Shown one piece after another: positions 18,887 through 28,173 of a stretch of 64,000 nt of DNA. The notes below the pieces were generated by a model. It was not told the origin of the DNA. It made no database searches and saw only the letters and a list, made by a program, of their open reading frames with translations. Position 1 is the first letter of the stretch. Every line of letters starts with the position of its first letter. The position numbers and the translations under genes were made by a program. The stretch is from Bacillota bacterium (lineage in GTDB: Bacteria > Bacillota > Bacilli > Alicyclobacillales > SLC66). The stretch spans positions 62,001 through 126,000 of the forward strand of contig JAKADA010000003.1 of NCBI GenBank assembly GCA_021820975.1, given 5' to 3'.

Positions 18887-20245
18887 TTACAATCTATGCA
18901 CAGCTTCTTTGAAGATGCGTCCTCTCTCTTCAAAGGATGCAAACATGTCCCAACTAGCGGCGGCGGGTGCTAAGAGTACAACGTCGCCCTGTTGCGCTTC
19001 TTTCGTTGCTTGTACAACAGCATCCTCAATACTATCTACTATTGTCACAGACGATATGCCCGCTGCTTTGGCCAAGTCAGCCATACGCTTAGCGGATTGA
19101 CCAAGTGTCACAACAGCTTTTACATGATCCTGCAAAGGTTTTAGCAACACCTGCAAATCGTCATTTCTTTCAAGTCCACCTAAGATGCATACGATCGGTT
19201 CATGAAACGAATCTAACGCACGCCATGTTGCTTGTGGGTTCGTTGCTTTGGAGTTATTAAAATAAGTAATTCCGTTCACTTCACGAACAAACTCCAATCG
19301 GTGCTCTACGCCTTTAAACGTGCGTAACGTAACTCTGATCGCATCAACTGATGCACCGACACATAAGGCGATCGCCGAGGCGACAAGGGCATTCTCGACG
19401 TTGTGGTCGCCTCGCAAGAAGATATCACGTACCGGAAGAATAGGTAGCAGGTCAGCATCCATCGCAACCTTAGCAACGAGATTCCCATCAGCAACAAAAA
19501 CACCCGGACAGACCTCATGTTTTGTGCTAACTTTCCAGATCGTTGCACTATTATCATGTTCTAACGCTTCTATGATAGGATGATCCACATTAAGTATGGC
19601 AATATCCGAGTGTTCTTGATTCACAAATAATCGTTGTTTAGAAGCTATATAATCAGCCATCGTATGATGGTAATCCAAATGCGTAGGGTATACATTAATC
19701 AGCGCACCTATGCGCGGTCGAAACGTTTGTGTGCCTTTTAGTTGAAAACTAGACAGTTCTGTAACTACCCACGTTTTCTTATCCAAATTAGTGACCACAT
19801 CCGATAACGGTGTGCCAACATTGCCTCCTACTACATGCGCAATTTGTGCCTGTTGCAGCATGTCATCGACAAGCATCGTTGTTGTTGTTTTACCATTGGA
19901 TCCTGTTATGCCGATGATCGGAGCTTCTGTAACTGCATAGGCAACTTCCACTTCAGTAACGATTGGAATGTGTCTTTTTTGAGCATCAACGAGAATTTGC
20001 AAATCATACTTTATACCTGGGTTCTTGACGATAAGATTACAACCATCAAGTAAATGTAATGGGTGATCTCCAAGTACGACCTTTAGCCCTATCCCTTCTA
20101 ATAACTCGGCTTGGTGACGGAGTGTCTCATTGTCTGAACCATCATTGACAGTCACAATAGCTCCCAATCGGTGAAGCAATCTCGCTACAGCCTCACCGCT
20201 TCGTGCCATGCCAAGCACTAGAACCGATTTTCCTTGATAATTCAT
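18887..20245 (-). CDS. murD: UDP-MurNAc-L-Ala:D-Glu ligase MurD
   Basis: Cytoplasmic ATP-dependent ligase adding D-glutamate. From ATG 20245, preceded by AAGGGTGG, the protein has 452 residues starting MNYQGKSVLVLGMARSGEA. The ATP loop is GITGSNGKTTTTMLV, followed by LSSFQL, INVYPTHLDYHHTM and the C-terminal NNSKATNPQATWRAL motif. The frame remains open upstream, but that stretch is hydrophobic leader-like sequence not found in MurD and overlaps mraY's upstream gap. Confidence 0.96.
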   Translation of the reverse strand: MNYQGKSVLVLGMARSGEAVARLLHRLGAIVTVNDGSDNETLRHQAELLEGIGLKVVLGDHPLHLLDGCNLIVKNPGIKYDLQILVDAQKRHIPIVTEVEVAYAVTEAPIIGITGSNGKTTTTMLVDDMLQQAQIAHVVGGNVGTPLSDVVTNLDKKTWVVTELSSFQLKGTQTFRPRIGALINVYPTHLDYHHTMADYIASKQRLFVNQEHSDIAILNVDHPIIEALEHDNSATIWKVSTKHEVCPGVFVADGNLVAKVAMDADLLPILPVRDIFLRGDHNVENALVASAIALCVGASVDAIRVTLRTFKGVEHRLEFVREVNGITYFNNSKATNPQATWRALDSFHEPIVCILGGLERNDDLQVLLKPLQDHVKAVVTLGQSAKRMADLAKAAGISSVTIVDSIEDAVVQATKEAQQGDVVLLAPAAASWDMFASFEERGRIFKEAVHRL

Positions 20246-20283
20246 TGCTACCACCCTTTTTAAGGAGTCATGCATCCGTAATT

Positions 20284-21243
20284 TTATACGCTTAAAAACA
20301 AGTACAATGCAAATCCAGAGCACAGTGCGGTAAACGTCCAAAAGGACAGTACTACACGCCATTCAGACCAGCCTAACAATTCAAAATGGTGATGAATTGG
20401 ACTCATTTTAAAGACGCGTTTACCAAAAACCTGAAACGATATGACCTGAATAATGACCGATAAAGTTTCAATAATAAAAATCAGGCCAATCAAAAGAAGC
20501 CACACCTCAGAACGTGTCATGACAGCGACCGCAGCAAGAGCACCACCGATCCCCAGTGATCCGGTATCTCCCATAAAAATCCGTGCTTTATGCCGATTGT
20601 AGACCAAAAATCCTAATAAGGCACCAACCATACTAATCGAAAAAACTGATACATTCCATTGACTATTCCACCAAGCCATAAACGCAAACGCCATAAATGC
20701 TATCGCACTTGTCCCAGCAGCAAGACCATCCAGCCCATCGGTCAAGTTGACAGCATTCGAGAACCCTACCATAAAAATAACCAAAAATAATGGATAAAAG
20801 ATACCGAGTTGCAACGGTTGATGCATAAAAGGTATCACGACTTCAAAATGCCATCCACGATAGTAAAGAATAAGAAAAAAAGCGATGACAACAAGGATCT
20901 GACCTGTCAGCTTCTGTTTGGCTGTTAAACCAAGGTTACGTTTGCGTACAATTTTTAACGCATCATCTAATAAACCAATGATAGCAAAGCCTAATGTAGC
21001 GACTAACAAAATCCACATCGTGGGCGAACTCGAAAAGCGCAACGATACAAAAACCACGCTAAGAAGAAAAATAATACCGCCCATTGTCGGGGTTCCCATT
21101 TTTTGTTGGTGTCGCATGGGACCTTCAGCACGAATGGCCTGTCCGAACTTGAAGCGGTGTAGCAATGGAATGGCAATCGGGCCAAGAAGTACCACGATCA
21201 CAAAAGAGGCTAATAGTGTCCACGTCAAAGATTGCGCGTCCAT
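20284..21243 (-). CDS. mraY: Phospho-MurNAc-pentapeptide translocase MraY
   Basis: Integral membrane enzyme that makes lipid I from UDP-MurNAc-pentapeptide and undecaprenyl phosphate. The 319 residues have ten hydrophobic segments. Diagnostic motifs are GPMRHQQKMGTPTMGGI, the catalytic aspartates in LGFAIIGLLDDALKI, NLTDGLDGLAAGTSAIAF (in part), FMGDTGSLGIGGALAAVA and MSPIHHHFELLGWSE. It sits between murF and murD. Confidence 0.97.
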   Translation of the reverse strand: MDAQSLTWTLLASFVIVVLLGPIAIPLLHRFKFGQAIRAEGPMRHQQKMGTPTMGGIIFLLSVVFVSLRFSSSPTMWILLVATLGFAIIGLLDDALKIVRKRNLGLTAKQKLTGQILVVIAFFLILYYRGWHFEVVIPFMHQPLQLGIFYPLFLVIFMVGFSNAVNLTDGLDGLAAGTSAIAFMAFAFMAWWNSQWNVSVFSISMVGALLGFLVYNRHKARIFMGDTGSLGIGGALAAVAVMTRSEVWLLLIGLIFIIETLSVIIQVISFQVFGKRVFKMSPIHHHFELLGWSEWRVVLSFWTFTALCSGFALYLFLSV

Positions 21244-21265
21244 GAAGATTCCCCCGATCGATCAT

Positions 21266-22666
21266 CTAAGACAACATCACCAGTTGTTGTGCCAACTGCT
21301 CAAGGCGCATCTTACGTGAACCTTTAATCAATACAGCAACCGTTAAACCTCTTTGACGGTAGCTTTGTATCATAGTAAACATAGTGTCCTTGGCGAGATT
21401 CACATCAGAGACGGACAGACACAAAAAATCTATAAAGTGACTTTCCTTAGCTGCGAAAAATGGCAAAACCAAGGATGCCAAATCGCCCACAGTAACGACG
21501 TCTGTCACACCGTAATGAGTAAGACGACGACCAATCTCTTCATGAAAGTGTTTCTCGTGTTCACCTAATTCCAACATATCGCCAAAAACGAAAATCAAGC
21601 GATCATAACCTGTATCTTTTAGTACATCCAAAGCGGCGTATACCGATGCTGGCGCTGCATTATAGGCATCGTTGATCACCGTAAAATCGTTCGCAACTTG
21701 ATTCACTTCCAGGCGCATTTGTGTTAATTGGACCGAACGCATTGCCTTTATCGCAGTTTGTTTCGGCACTTGAAATGCATCGGCAATGACAAGTGCACAA
21801 AGTGCATTTTGTGCCTGATGCCTTCCGGGCGCAGATAACTCCACCACGTTGCCTTCAGGCAGGACGGTAAATTGACATGATAAATCCGCTTTTTGAATAT
21901 AGTTTGTACAATACATTTCTGTTTGTTCTCCATCGCCGACAAAGATTGTACGCACGTCGCTTGGTACCACTCGATTCCGTAGCAACGGTTCGTTAGCTGG
22001 CAAAATGGCAAGTCCACCCTTAGGTAAAGCATCAATAAGCTCCCACTTAGCAGATGCAATAGCAACACGCGATCCGAGCAACCCAATGTGCGCCTCACCA
22101 ATATTCGTAATGATACCAATATCAGGTTCAGCAATTTCACACAAACGCTTAATTTCTCCTAAAGCACTCATGCCCATTTCCAATATGGCTACTTCCGTAT
22201 CGTCAGACCAAGCTAGAATCGATAGAGGTAGCCCAACGTGATTGTTCAAATTGCCTTTGGTCGCGGCGATGTGATACGTTGTTTTAAGGACAGATTTGAC
22301 CATATCCTTGGTTGATGTTTTACCATTGCTCCCCGTAATGGCTATTACTTTTACTGGTAAGGATTTCCGATAAACATGAGCCATATTTTGTAGAGCAACG
22401 AGCGTATCTTGAACGACAATGTGTGGGATAGACGAAAATCCATCAGGAAGTACGTGATCCTCTTGCCACAAAAACGCTCTGGCACCTCTTTGTAAAGCAT
22501 CAGCAAGAAAGTCATGCCCATCAAATCGTTCACCGATAAGCGGAATATAGAAATTTCCTTCGTGCATTGTTCGCGTATCTGTCGAAACAAAATTGACGAT
22601 CAAGGCACCTTCTCCAAACAGTTCGCCTTGTACGGCGTTTGCCAAAAAATCCAGGGTTACTTTCAA
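21266..22666 (-). CDS. murF: UDP-MurNAc-tripeptide:D-Ala-D-Ala ligase MurF
   Basis: ATP-dependent ligase adding D-Ala-D-Ala to complete the pentapeptide. The 466 residues start at a TTG that overlaps the murE stop (TTGA), with AAGGAGG upstream. The ATP loop is VIAITGSNGKTSTKDMV; EMGMSALGEIKRL, ITNIGEAHIGLLGS and NDAYNAAPASVYAAL are conserved. Overlap with murE suggests coupled translation. Confidence 0.96.
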   Translation of the reverse strand: MKVTLDFLANAVQGELFGEGALIVNFVSTDTRTMHEGNFYIPLIGERFDGHDFLADALQRGARAFLWQEDHVLPDGFSSIPHIVVQDTLVALQNMAHVYRKSLPVKVIAITGSNGKTSTKDMVKSVLKTTYHIAATKGNLNNHVGLPLSILAWSDDTEVAILEMGMSALGEIKRLCEIAEPDIGIITNIGEAHIGLLGSRVAIASAKWELIDALPKGGLAILPANEPLLRNRVVPSDVRTIFVGDGEQTEMYCTNYIQKADLSCQFTVLPEGNVVELSAPGRHQAQNALCALVIADAFQVPKQTAIKAMRSVQLTQMRLEVNQVANDFTVINDAYNAAPASVYAALDVLKDTGYDRLIFVFGDMLELGEHEKHFHEEIGRRLTHYGVTDVVTVGDLASLVLPFFAAKESHFIDFLCLSVSDVNLAKDTMFTMIQSYRQRGLTVAVLIKGSRKMRLEQLAQQLVMLS

Positions 22667-24147
22667 AGAAGAGCCTCCTTGACAAGCATTGCTGCTACTT
22701 TACGATCATCATAGTCGTGTTTTGTTGTGCCTATAATTTGATATGTCTCATGTCCTTTTCCAGCAATAAGAATCACATCATTTTCTTTTGCCATCAAAAT
22801 TGCATGACGAATTCCATCTGTCCGGGATACAAGTCTCGTGTATTTATCAGGATTGGCCCAAACACCTTGTTCCATGTCATCGAGGATCTTTTCTGGGTCT
22901 TCCGTACGAGGATTATCGGATGTCAGCACCGTAAAATCGCTGTATTTAACGGCCATTTGTGCCATTAAAGGGCGTTTCGTTTTATCACGATCGCCACCTG
23001 CACCAACAACTGTAATCACCCTGCCTGTACAAAATTCCCGAATGGTCGTTAAGGCATTTTCAAGACTATCCGGTGTATGAGAATAATCAACAAGAATCGC
23101 AAAAGGTTGCCCAGCAACTACACGTTCAAACCTTCCGGGCACACCCATCGTATTTTCTAATGCATGCTTAATCGTATCAAGATCAATTCCCAAAGCGAGT
23201 GTAGAGGCAGCAGCGCAAAGCGCATTGTACACACTAAAGCGCCCTGTCATAAACAAGGCGATCTCAACATTTCCAGCGAATGTCTCCATAACAAATTGCA
23301 CGCCTTGGGCTTTTATGTGTAAATTTTTTGCGCGAACATCGGCTTCATTATCGATTCCGTAAGTTAGAACCTGCTGTACTGTTTCATTTTCGTACTTTGC
23401 ACTCCAGGGATCATCAGCATTTAGTACGGCCACAGGCAACCCACCGTCGACTAAAGGATCAAAATCATTGCCTAGCCGCGAGAAAAGATGTCCTTTGGCA
23501 CGCCCATAGGCATCCATCGTTTGATGAAAATCAAGGTGATCTTGAGTAAGGTTCGTGAAAGCTGCAACTCGATACGAAATGCCAGCGATACGCGCGAGTT
23601 CTAACGCATGGGAAGAGGCTTCCATGACTACGTATTCAACGTGTTCATCATACATCGTTTTTAGCAAATTCGTCAGTTCAATCGCCTGCGGCGTTGTCAT
23701 CCCGGATTCACGTAGAACATGCGTACTGGTTCTCTGTTCAATTGTACCAATAAGCCCAGTCACCTTATGCGCTTCTTGTAAAATACGTTCGATAAGCATC
23801 GTTGTGGTAGTTTTACCATTCGTTCCTGTCACACCAATCATCGTCATCGATTTTGCAGGTTGGCCCAATAAACGATGTGCCAAGATTGGGGCAACCCGCC
23901 GCGTTGAAGGGACAATGATCTGCGGTACAGGGGAATCAACAACATGCTCTACTAAAATCGCAACTGCACCTTTTGCAACAGCTTGCGCAACAAAATCGTG
24001 ACCATCCACGTGATTTCCTGACATAGCAACAAACAACGATCCCGCAACAACGGCACGCGAGTCATCCGTGATGGTTGACACCTCAACATCCACGTTTCCA
24101 TGAATTTTTTTTACCAAGATTACGTCCGTTAATTCCATCAACTTCAT
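22663..24147 (-). CDS. murE: UDP-MurNAc-dipeptide:meso-DAP ligase MurE
   Basis: Adds the third stem residue. The 494 residues contain the ATP loop GVTGTNGKTTTTMLIE, MEASSHALELARI, TNLTQDHLDFHQTMD and the C-terminal motif TSDNPRTEDPEKILDDM. The DNPR motif marks a meso-diaminopimelate-specific MurE, so the wall is expected to be the A1-gamma mDAP type. Good ribosome binding site GGAGG before the ATG. Placed between spoVD and murF. Confidence 0.96.
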   Translation of the reverse strand: MKLMELTDVILVKKIHGNVDVEVSTITDDSRAVVAGSLFVAMSGNHVDGHDFVAQAVAKGAVAILVEHVVDSPVPQIIVPSTRRVAPILAHRLLGQPAKSMTMIGVTGTNGKTTTTMLIERILQEAHKVTGLIGTIEQRTSTHVLRESGMTTPQAIELTNLLKTMYDEHVEYVVMEASSHALELARIAGISYRVAAFTNLTQDHLDFHQTMDAYGRAKGHLFSRLGNDFDPLVDGGLPVAVLNADDPWSAKYENETVQQVLTYGIDNEADVRAKNLHIKAQGVQFVMETFAGNVEIALFMTGRFSVYNALCAAASTLALGIDLDTIKHALENTMGVPGRFERVVAGQPFAILVDYSHTPDSLENALTTIREFCTGRVITVVGAGGDRDKTKRPLMAQMAVKYSDFTVLTSDNPRTEDPEKILDDMEQGVWANPDKYTRLVSRTDGIRHAILMAKENDVILIAGKGHETYQIIGTTKHDYDDRKVAAMLVKEALL

Positions 24148-24165
24148 CTTGCCATTTCCTCCTCG

Positions 24166-26121
24166 CTATTTCGCGGTTGAATTAGGTTCGGGGCCGAGGT
24201 ACAACCGAATCACACTGCCTTGTTCCACCTTCGTTCCTGGTGCAGGTTGCTGGGCAACGACATAAGGCCCCTGATTGACCACCGTTACTCGAAGTACACT
24301 GCCACTCTCCAAAATCTGACGAATAGCCTCTTTATAAAGGCGCTGTGAGAAATCTGGTACGGTCGTCAATTGCGGATCGATACCAAGCCGAAATTTCTTT
24401 GGCAACCCCGTGACAGACGGTGCAACACCTAAATACTGCAAACTATCAGCAAGCACGTTACCTACGACAGGGGCTGCGATGGTACCGCCAAACACTGGTG
24501 AGTTTTTGGGTTTCGGATAATCAATAGCGACATAAGCCACAAGTTGTGGATGATTCGCTGGTGCCATGCCGATGAAAGATACAATGTAATGTTGACTAGA
24601 GTAGTGCCCATTGACAGCTACTTGTGCTGTCCCCGTTTTACCTGCGATACGATAGCCATCTCGAAAAGCATTGGCCCCAGTTCCCTGCGCAACCACACTT
24701 TCCAAAGCCAAACGCACTTCAGAGGCAACCAAGGGTGAAATCACGCGACGAACGACTTGTGGTTGCACTGTTTGCACAGTCAAATTCGTTACAGGATCAA
24801 TATACGCTTTTACAATTTCCGGTTTCATTAATTCGCCACCATTGGCGATAGTCCCCATAGCCATCACTTGTTGAATAGGAGTTACCGATACACCTTGCCC
24901 AAACGATGTAGTTGCAAGCTCTAATGGGCCGACTTTTTGCGGTGAAAACAAAATGCCTTTTCCTTCACCAGGTAACGTAATTCCAGTTTTCTGACCAAAT
25001 CCGAATTTACGAATGTACGAGAATAACGTCGTTTTTCCAAGTCGTTCCCCGAGTGATACAAAACCAGGGTTACATGAATTTTCCACTACATTTAAGTAGG
25101 ACTGTGAACCATGTCCGCCACTTTTCCAACACCTGATGCGATGCCCAGCCACCTCATAGTACCCAGGATCGTAAAAACGTTGCGTCAATGCAACCCGCTT
25201 TTCTTGCAATGCGGTTGCCAAGGTCACAATTTTAAAAGTACTACCTGGCTCAAACGTTTGCCATATAGCCAAATTGCGGTTATAAACGGATGGTTGCACA
25301 TTTCTCCAAGTAGCCGGATTAAACGATGGGTAATTACCCATCGCGAGAATTCGCCCTGTTTGTGGTTGCTCAACAATCATCGTCACATGATCAGGATCAT
25401 ATTTCGCGACGACATTTTGAATTTCACGGTCTACAAATTGGGAAATCTGCCGATCAATCGTCAATTCAATATTTTGTCCCGATACTGGTGCTATGTATTT
25501 ATCATTGTTGCCTGGAATTTCGCGACCTGCAGCATCGGCTACAAAACGGATCGCTCCCGGCTCTCCTGTCAACACTTTATTATACGCTAGCTCAATACCA
25601 GCTAAGCCTTGCCCTTCGCCGCCTGTAAAGCCAAGAACTTGCGCAGCAAGATCACCGTATGGATAACTACGCTTTCCTTCTTCTGTCAAGTAAATCCCTG
25701 GTATTCGCAAAGCACGAATAGCCCTTGCTTTGGTTTCAACAAGCCGTCTTCCCTGCGGCCTCAAATACACCATCAAGGTGCGCTTTTTAAGAAGTTTTTC
25801 AATTTTTTGTGCTGATCCCCCAATAATGCGCGAAAGTAGAACTGCCGTGCGCTCCGGATCCTGAATTTGTCTTGGGACAGCGATAATGGTAGCTGCGCTT
25901 GCTGTGTATACAAGTGGATTCCCATGATCATCTAGGATACTGCCGCGTACAGCATAAACAGGAATACTGCGTGTAATCGTCTGCTCAGCTTTTTGAGTAT
26001 AAAATTTCGAGTTAATTGTCGTAATATGCACAATACGCCCCGCAAGTACGGCAAAAGCACACAATGCACCTGTCAGAAGAAAAAATACACGCCGTCGAAC
26101 TTTCGATTGAGTTATGCGCAA
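24166..26121 (-). CDS. spoVD: Class B penicillin-binding protein, SpoVD type
   Basis: Transpeptidase with one N-terminal membrane helix (about residues 11-32), PBP dimerisation domain, transpeptidase domain and a C-terminal PASTA domain (about 590-648). Catalytic motifs are S294TFK, SCN at 349-351 and KTG in RIAGKTGTAQ. Cysteines at 331 and 350 flank the active site exactly as the redox-switch pair described for Bacillus subtilis SpoVD, which favours SpoVD over vegetative Pbp2B. It is the only class B PBP gene here, whereas Bacillus has pbpB and spoVD in tandem. TTG start with GAGGCG upstream. Confidence 0.93.
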   Translation of the reverse strand: MRITQSKVRRRVFFLLTGALCAFAVLAGRIVHITTINSKFYTQKAEQTITRSIPVYAVRGSILDDHGNPLVYTASAATIIAVPRQIQDPERTAVLLSRIIGGSAQKIEKLLKKRTLMVYLRPQGRRLVETKARAIRALRIPGIYLTEEGKRSYPYGDLAAQVLGFTGGEGQGLAGIELAYNKVLTGEPGAIRFVADAAGREIPGNNDKYIAPVSGQNIELTIDRQISQFVDREIQNVVAKYDPDHVTMIVEQPQTGRILAMGNYPSFNPATWRNVQPSVYNRNLAIWQTFEPGSTFKIVTLATALQEKRVALTQRFYDPGYYEVAGHRIRCWKSGGHGSQSYLNVVENSCNPGFVSLGERLGKTTLFSYIRKFGFGQKTGITLPGEGKGILFSPQKVGPLELATTSFGQGVSVTPIQQVMAMGTIANGGELMKPEIVKAYIDPVTNLTVQTVQPQVVRRVISPLVASEVRLALESVVAQGTGANAFRDGYRIAGKTGTAQVAVNGHYSSQHYIVSFIGMAPANHPQLVAYVAIDYPKPKNSPVFGGTIAAPVVGNVLADSLQYLGVAPSVTGLPKKFRLGIDPQLTTVPDFSQRLYKEAIRQILESGSVLRVTVVNQGPYVVAQQPAPGTKVEQGSVIRLYLGPEPNSTAK

Positions 26122-26196
26122 ACAGCATCGCCTCTTACAGTGAGAGTCTTGTCCGTCTCACCTTATGCCTGAGGATAGCTTACTAGAACTGTTGCG

Positions 26197-26592
26197 CTAC
26201 TTGCTTGTACCCACAACGACTGGAGTAGCTGGCGACATGTTTAACTTTTGTTCGGCAATATTTAAAATTCTTGTTGGTGATGATAATTCATACACAGTCG
26301 ATTGCAACGATGCATTCGTTGCATTTTGTTGTGACAGCGTCACACGCAATTGCTGGTTCGTATAATTAAGCGACACAATCGTAGCATATTGACTGACAAG
26401 ATAAGTTGCCACGGCGGTACAAAAAATCAAAGAAACTACAACGCCTAAGCGACTTCTCGTCTGTGGATGTGCTTGATGCAACGCCTTTTCTCGTGCCATT
26501 TCGTGCGTAGAACGAGCTACTTGCCTTGAAGAAACAGGAGAAACCATGTTCTGTGGTGAACTTTGGCGCGCCTCGACATCCATTGCGATCAT
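26197..26592 (-). CDS. ftsL: Cell-division protein FtsL
   Basis: Bitopic coiled-coil divisome protein that partners DivIB and DivIC. About 131 residues from ATG 26592, which has AGGAG eleven bases upstream; a GTG four codons earlier is too close to that site. The cytoplasmic part is about 50 residues long and basic; the membrane helix is LGVVVSLIFCTAVATYLVSQ; a short extracellular leucine-zipper-like coiled coil follows. The conserved ending SPTRILNIAEQKLNMSP is present. Confidence 0.9.
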   Translation of the reverse strand: MIAMDVEARQSSPQNMVSPVSSRQVARSTHEMAREKALHQAHPQTRSRLGVVVSLIFCTAVATYLVSQYATIVSLNYTNQQLRVTLSQQNATNASLQSTVYELSSPTRILNIAEQKLNMSPATPVVVGTSK

Positions 26593-26633
26593 GTTGCTTA
26601 ACACTCCTTATAGAAAATATACGTAATTGATCA

Positions 26634-27593
26634 TTATAGGTTTTGATGTTTAGCGAATCGTTCAGCAACGCGTAATTTGGCAGATCGTGCTCGCGGATTG
26701 TCTGCTATCTCTTTTTCTGTCGGCAAGACAGGCTTTCGCGTGATGATCTTCAGGCGTGCAACGTGTGAACAGGTGCAGATAGGTGTATGTGGCGGGCAAA
26801 TACACTCTCTGGACTCATTGACAAAAGATTGCTTAACCAAGCGATCTTCTAAAGAATGAAACGTGATCATCGCGATCCTTGCTCCAAGGTGAAGGATATC
26901 TGGAGCGATGGCTAAAACATCTTCAAGAGCCCCAAGTTCATCATTTACTTTAATACGAAGTGCCTGAAACACCCGCTTTGCCGGATGCGGTCCATCTCGT
27001 CTAGCAGCCGCTGGTACAGCTTTTTTAATCACTTCAACAAGCTGGCCAGTCGTTTCAATAGGATGTTCGATACGTTCTTTTACGATAAAAGAAGCAATAC
27101 GAGTTGCCCATTTCTCTTCACCGTATGTACGGAAAATATCCGTCAGTTCACGCGCATCAAGCTTAGCCACAAGATCTTTGGCTGACATTTTTTGACGCTG
27201 ATCCATCCGCATATCAAGCGGTGCATCATGTTGATAGGAGAAACCTCGTTCGCCTTCATCCAACTGTGGCGACGAAACACCCAAATCGCAAAGAAGACCA
27301 TCCACTTTATCAATGGAAAGCTCATTAAGCACCGCGCGTACGTCACGAAAATTAGCACGTACAAGGGTCAATCGATCTTTAAATTCCGATAGAAACGATT
27401 GTGCAGCCAAAATTGCACGCTCATCTTGATCAAATGCAATGACTTTACCGAGTGGAGCACTTGCTTCAAGCAATGCCCTTGTATGCCCGCCAGCACCCAA
27501 TGTTAAGTCAACGTACGTCGCATCATTTTTTGGTCGCAACATAGCCACGGCCTCTTGCAATAATACAGTTGTATGCGCAAATCCTTCATTCAC
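26634..27593 (-). CDS. rsmH: 16S rRNA (cytosine1402-N4)-methyltransferase RsmH
   Basis: SAM-dependent methyltransferase acting on C1402 of 16S rRNA. About 319 residues from the GTG at 27591-27593, which has GAGGA nine bases upstream; a GTG nine codons earlier overlaps the mraZ stop. Motifs: FAHTTVLLQEAV, YVDLTLGAGGHTRALL (SAM loop), DGLLCDLGVSSPQLDEGERGFSY (in part), PAKRVFQALRIKVNDEL and ITFHSLEDRLVKQ. A CPPHTPICTC segment matches the usual cysteine-rich loop. Second gene of the mra operon. Confidence 0.96.
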   Translation of the reverse strand: MNEGFAHTTVLLQEAVAMLRPKNDATYVDLTLGAGGHTRALLEASAPLGKVIAFDQDERAILAAQSFLSEFKDRLTLVRANFRDVRAVLNELSIDKVDGLLCDLGVSSPQLDEGERGFSYQHDAPLDMRMDQRQKMSAKDLVAKLDARELTDIFRTYGEEKWATRIASFIVKERIEHPIETTGQLVEVIKKAVPAAARRDGPHPAKRVFQALRIKVNDELGALEDVLAIAPDILHLGARIAMITFHSLEDRLVKQSFVNESRECICPPHTPICTCSHVARLKIITRKPVLPTEKEIADNPRARSAKLRVAERFAKHQNL

Positions 27594-27619
27594 GATCTGT
27601 ATTCCTCGTTTCTGATTCA

Positions 27620-28051
27620 CTAAAAATCGAGATCCACAAGTCCCTGCGCCAACTCGCCAAATGAATCTGCTGCAGTCTCAGAATAGGATTGCCATTTTTT
27701 TGCATCCCAAATCTCTACACGAATGCCTACTCCGATAACAACACAGTTCTCTGTTATTCCAGCATACTCTCGCAATTTGGAAGGAATTAACACGCGACCT
27801 TGCTTATCAAGATCTAATTCTGCAGCTCCGCTAAATAAAAAACGGATAAATTGCCGTGCATCAGAACGAGATAAAGGCATCGTACGTAATTTTTGTTCCA
27901 TTATATTCCAACCGTCACGTGGATAAACGAAAAGACAGGCATCAAGACCACGTGTCATCACAAAAGAGGCACCAAGGCCATCGCGAAATTTGGCAGGGAT
28001 CGTAATTCGTGACTTATCATCTAGGCTATGTTGATATTCGCCCAAAAACAT
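27620..28051 (-). CDS. mraZ: Transcriptional regulator MraZ
   Basis: AbrB-like DNA-binding protein that represses its own division operon. The 143 residues carry two SpoVT/AbrB-type half-domains, seen as MFLGEYQHSLDDKSRITIPAKFRD (in part) with the conserved DxKxRxxxP pattern, and LDKQGRVLIPSKLREYAGI. It is the first gene of the cluster and is preceded by three TGGGN repeats, its expected operator. Confidence 0.96.
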   Translation of the reverse strand: MFLGEYQHSLDDKSRITIPAKFRDGLGASFVMTRGLDACLFVYPRDGWNIMEQKLRTMPLSRSDARQFIRFLFSGAAELDLDKQGRVLIPSKLREYAGITENCVVIGVGIRVEIWDAKKWQSYSETAADSFGELAQGLVDLDF

Positions 28052-28081
28052 AACAAGTCACTCCACCTTCCCTGCATTTCA

Positions 28082-28106
28082 TCCCACAACGCCCCACAAC
28101 GCCCCA
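28082..28106 (-). promoter_or_regulatory. MraZ operator: three TGGGN boxes
   Basis: On the minus strand TGGGG-CGTTG-TGGGG-CGTTG-TGGGA: three boxes with exactly 5-base spacers (28102-28106, 28092-28096, 28082-28086), about 35 bases upstream of mraZ. This is the documented MraZ recognition layout. A TATAAA lies just upstream and may be the -10 element, putting the boxes over the early transcribed region. Confidence 0.85.
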
Positions 28107-28139
28107 CTTTTACGTTTATATTCTGTTATGAAAGCAAAA

Positions 28140-28168
28140 ATCCTGCCTCCCTTTACGGGATGCAGGAT
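28140..28168 (-). terminator. Bidirectional-looking terminator after bshC
   Basis: Near-perfect hairpin ATCCTGCCTCCC-TTTA-CGGGATGCAGGAT flanked by A5 on the left and T8 on the right. It lies just past the bshC stop and insulates the mraZ promoter from upstream transcription. Confidence 0.85.
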
Positions 28169-28173
28169 TTTTT

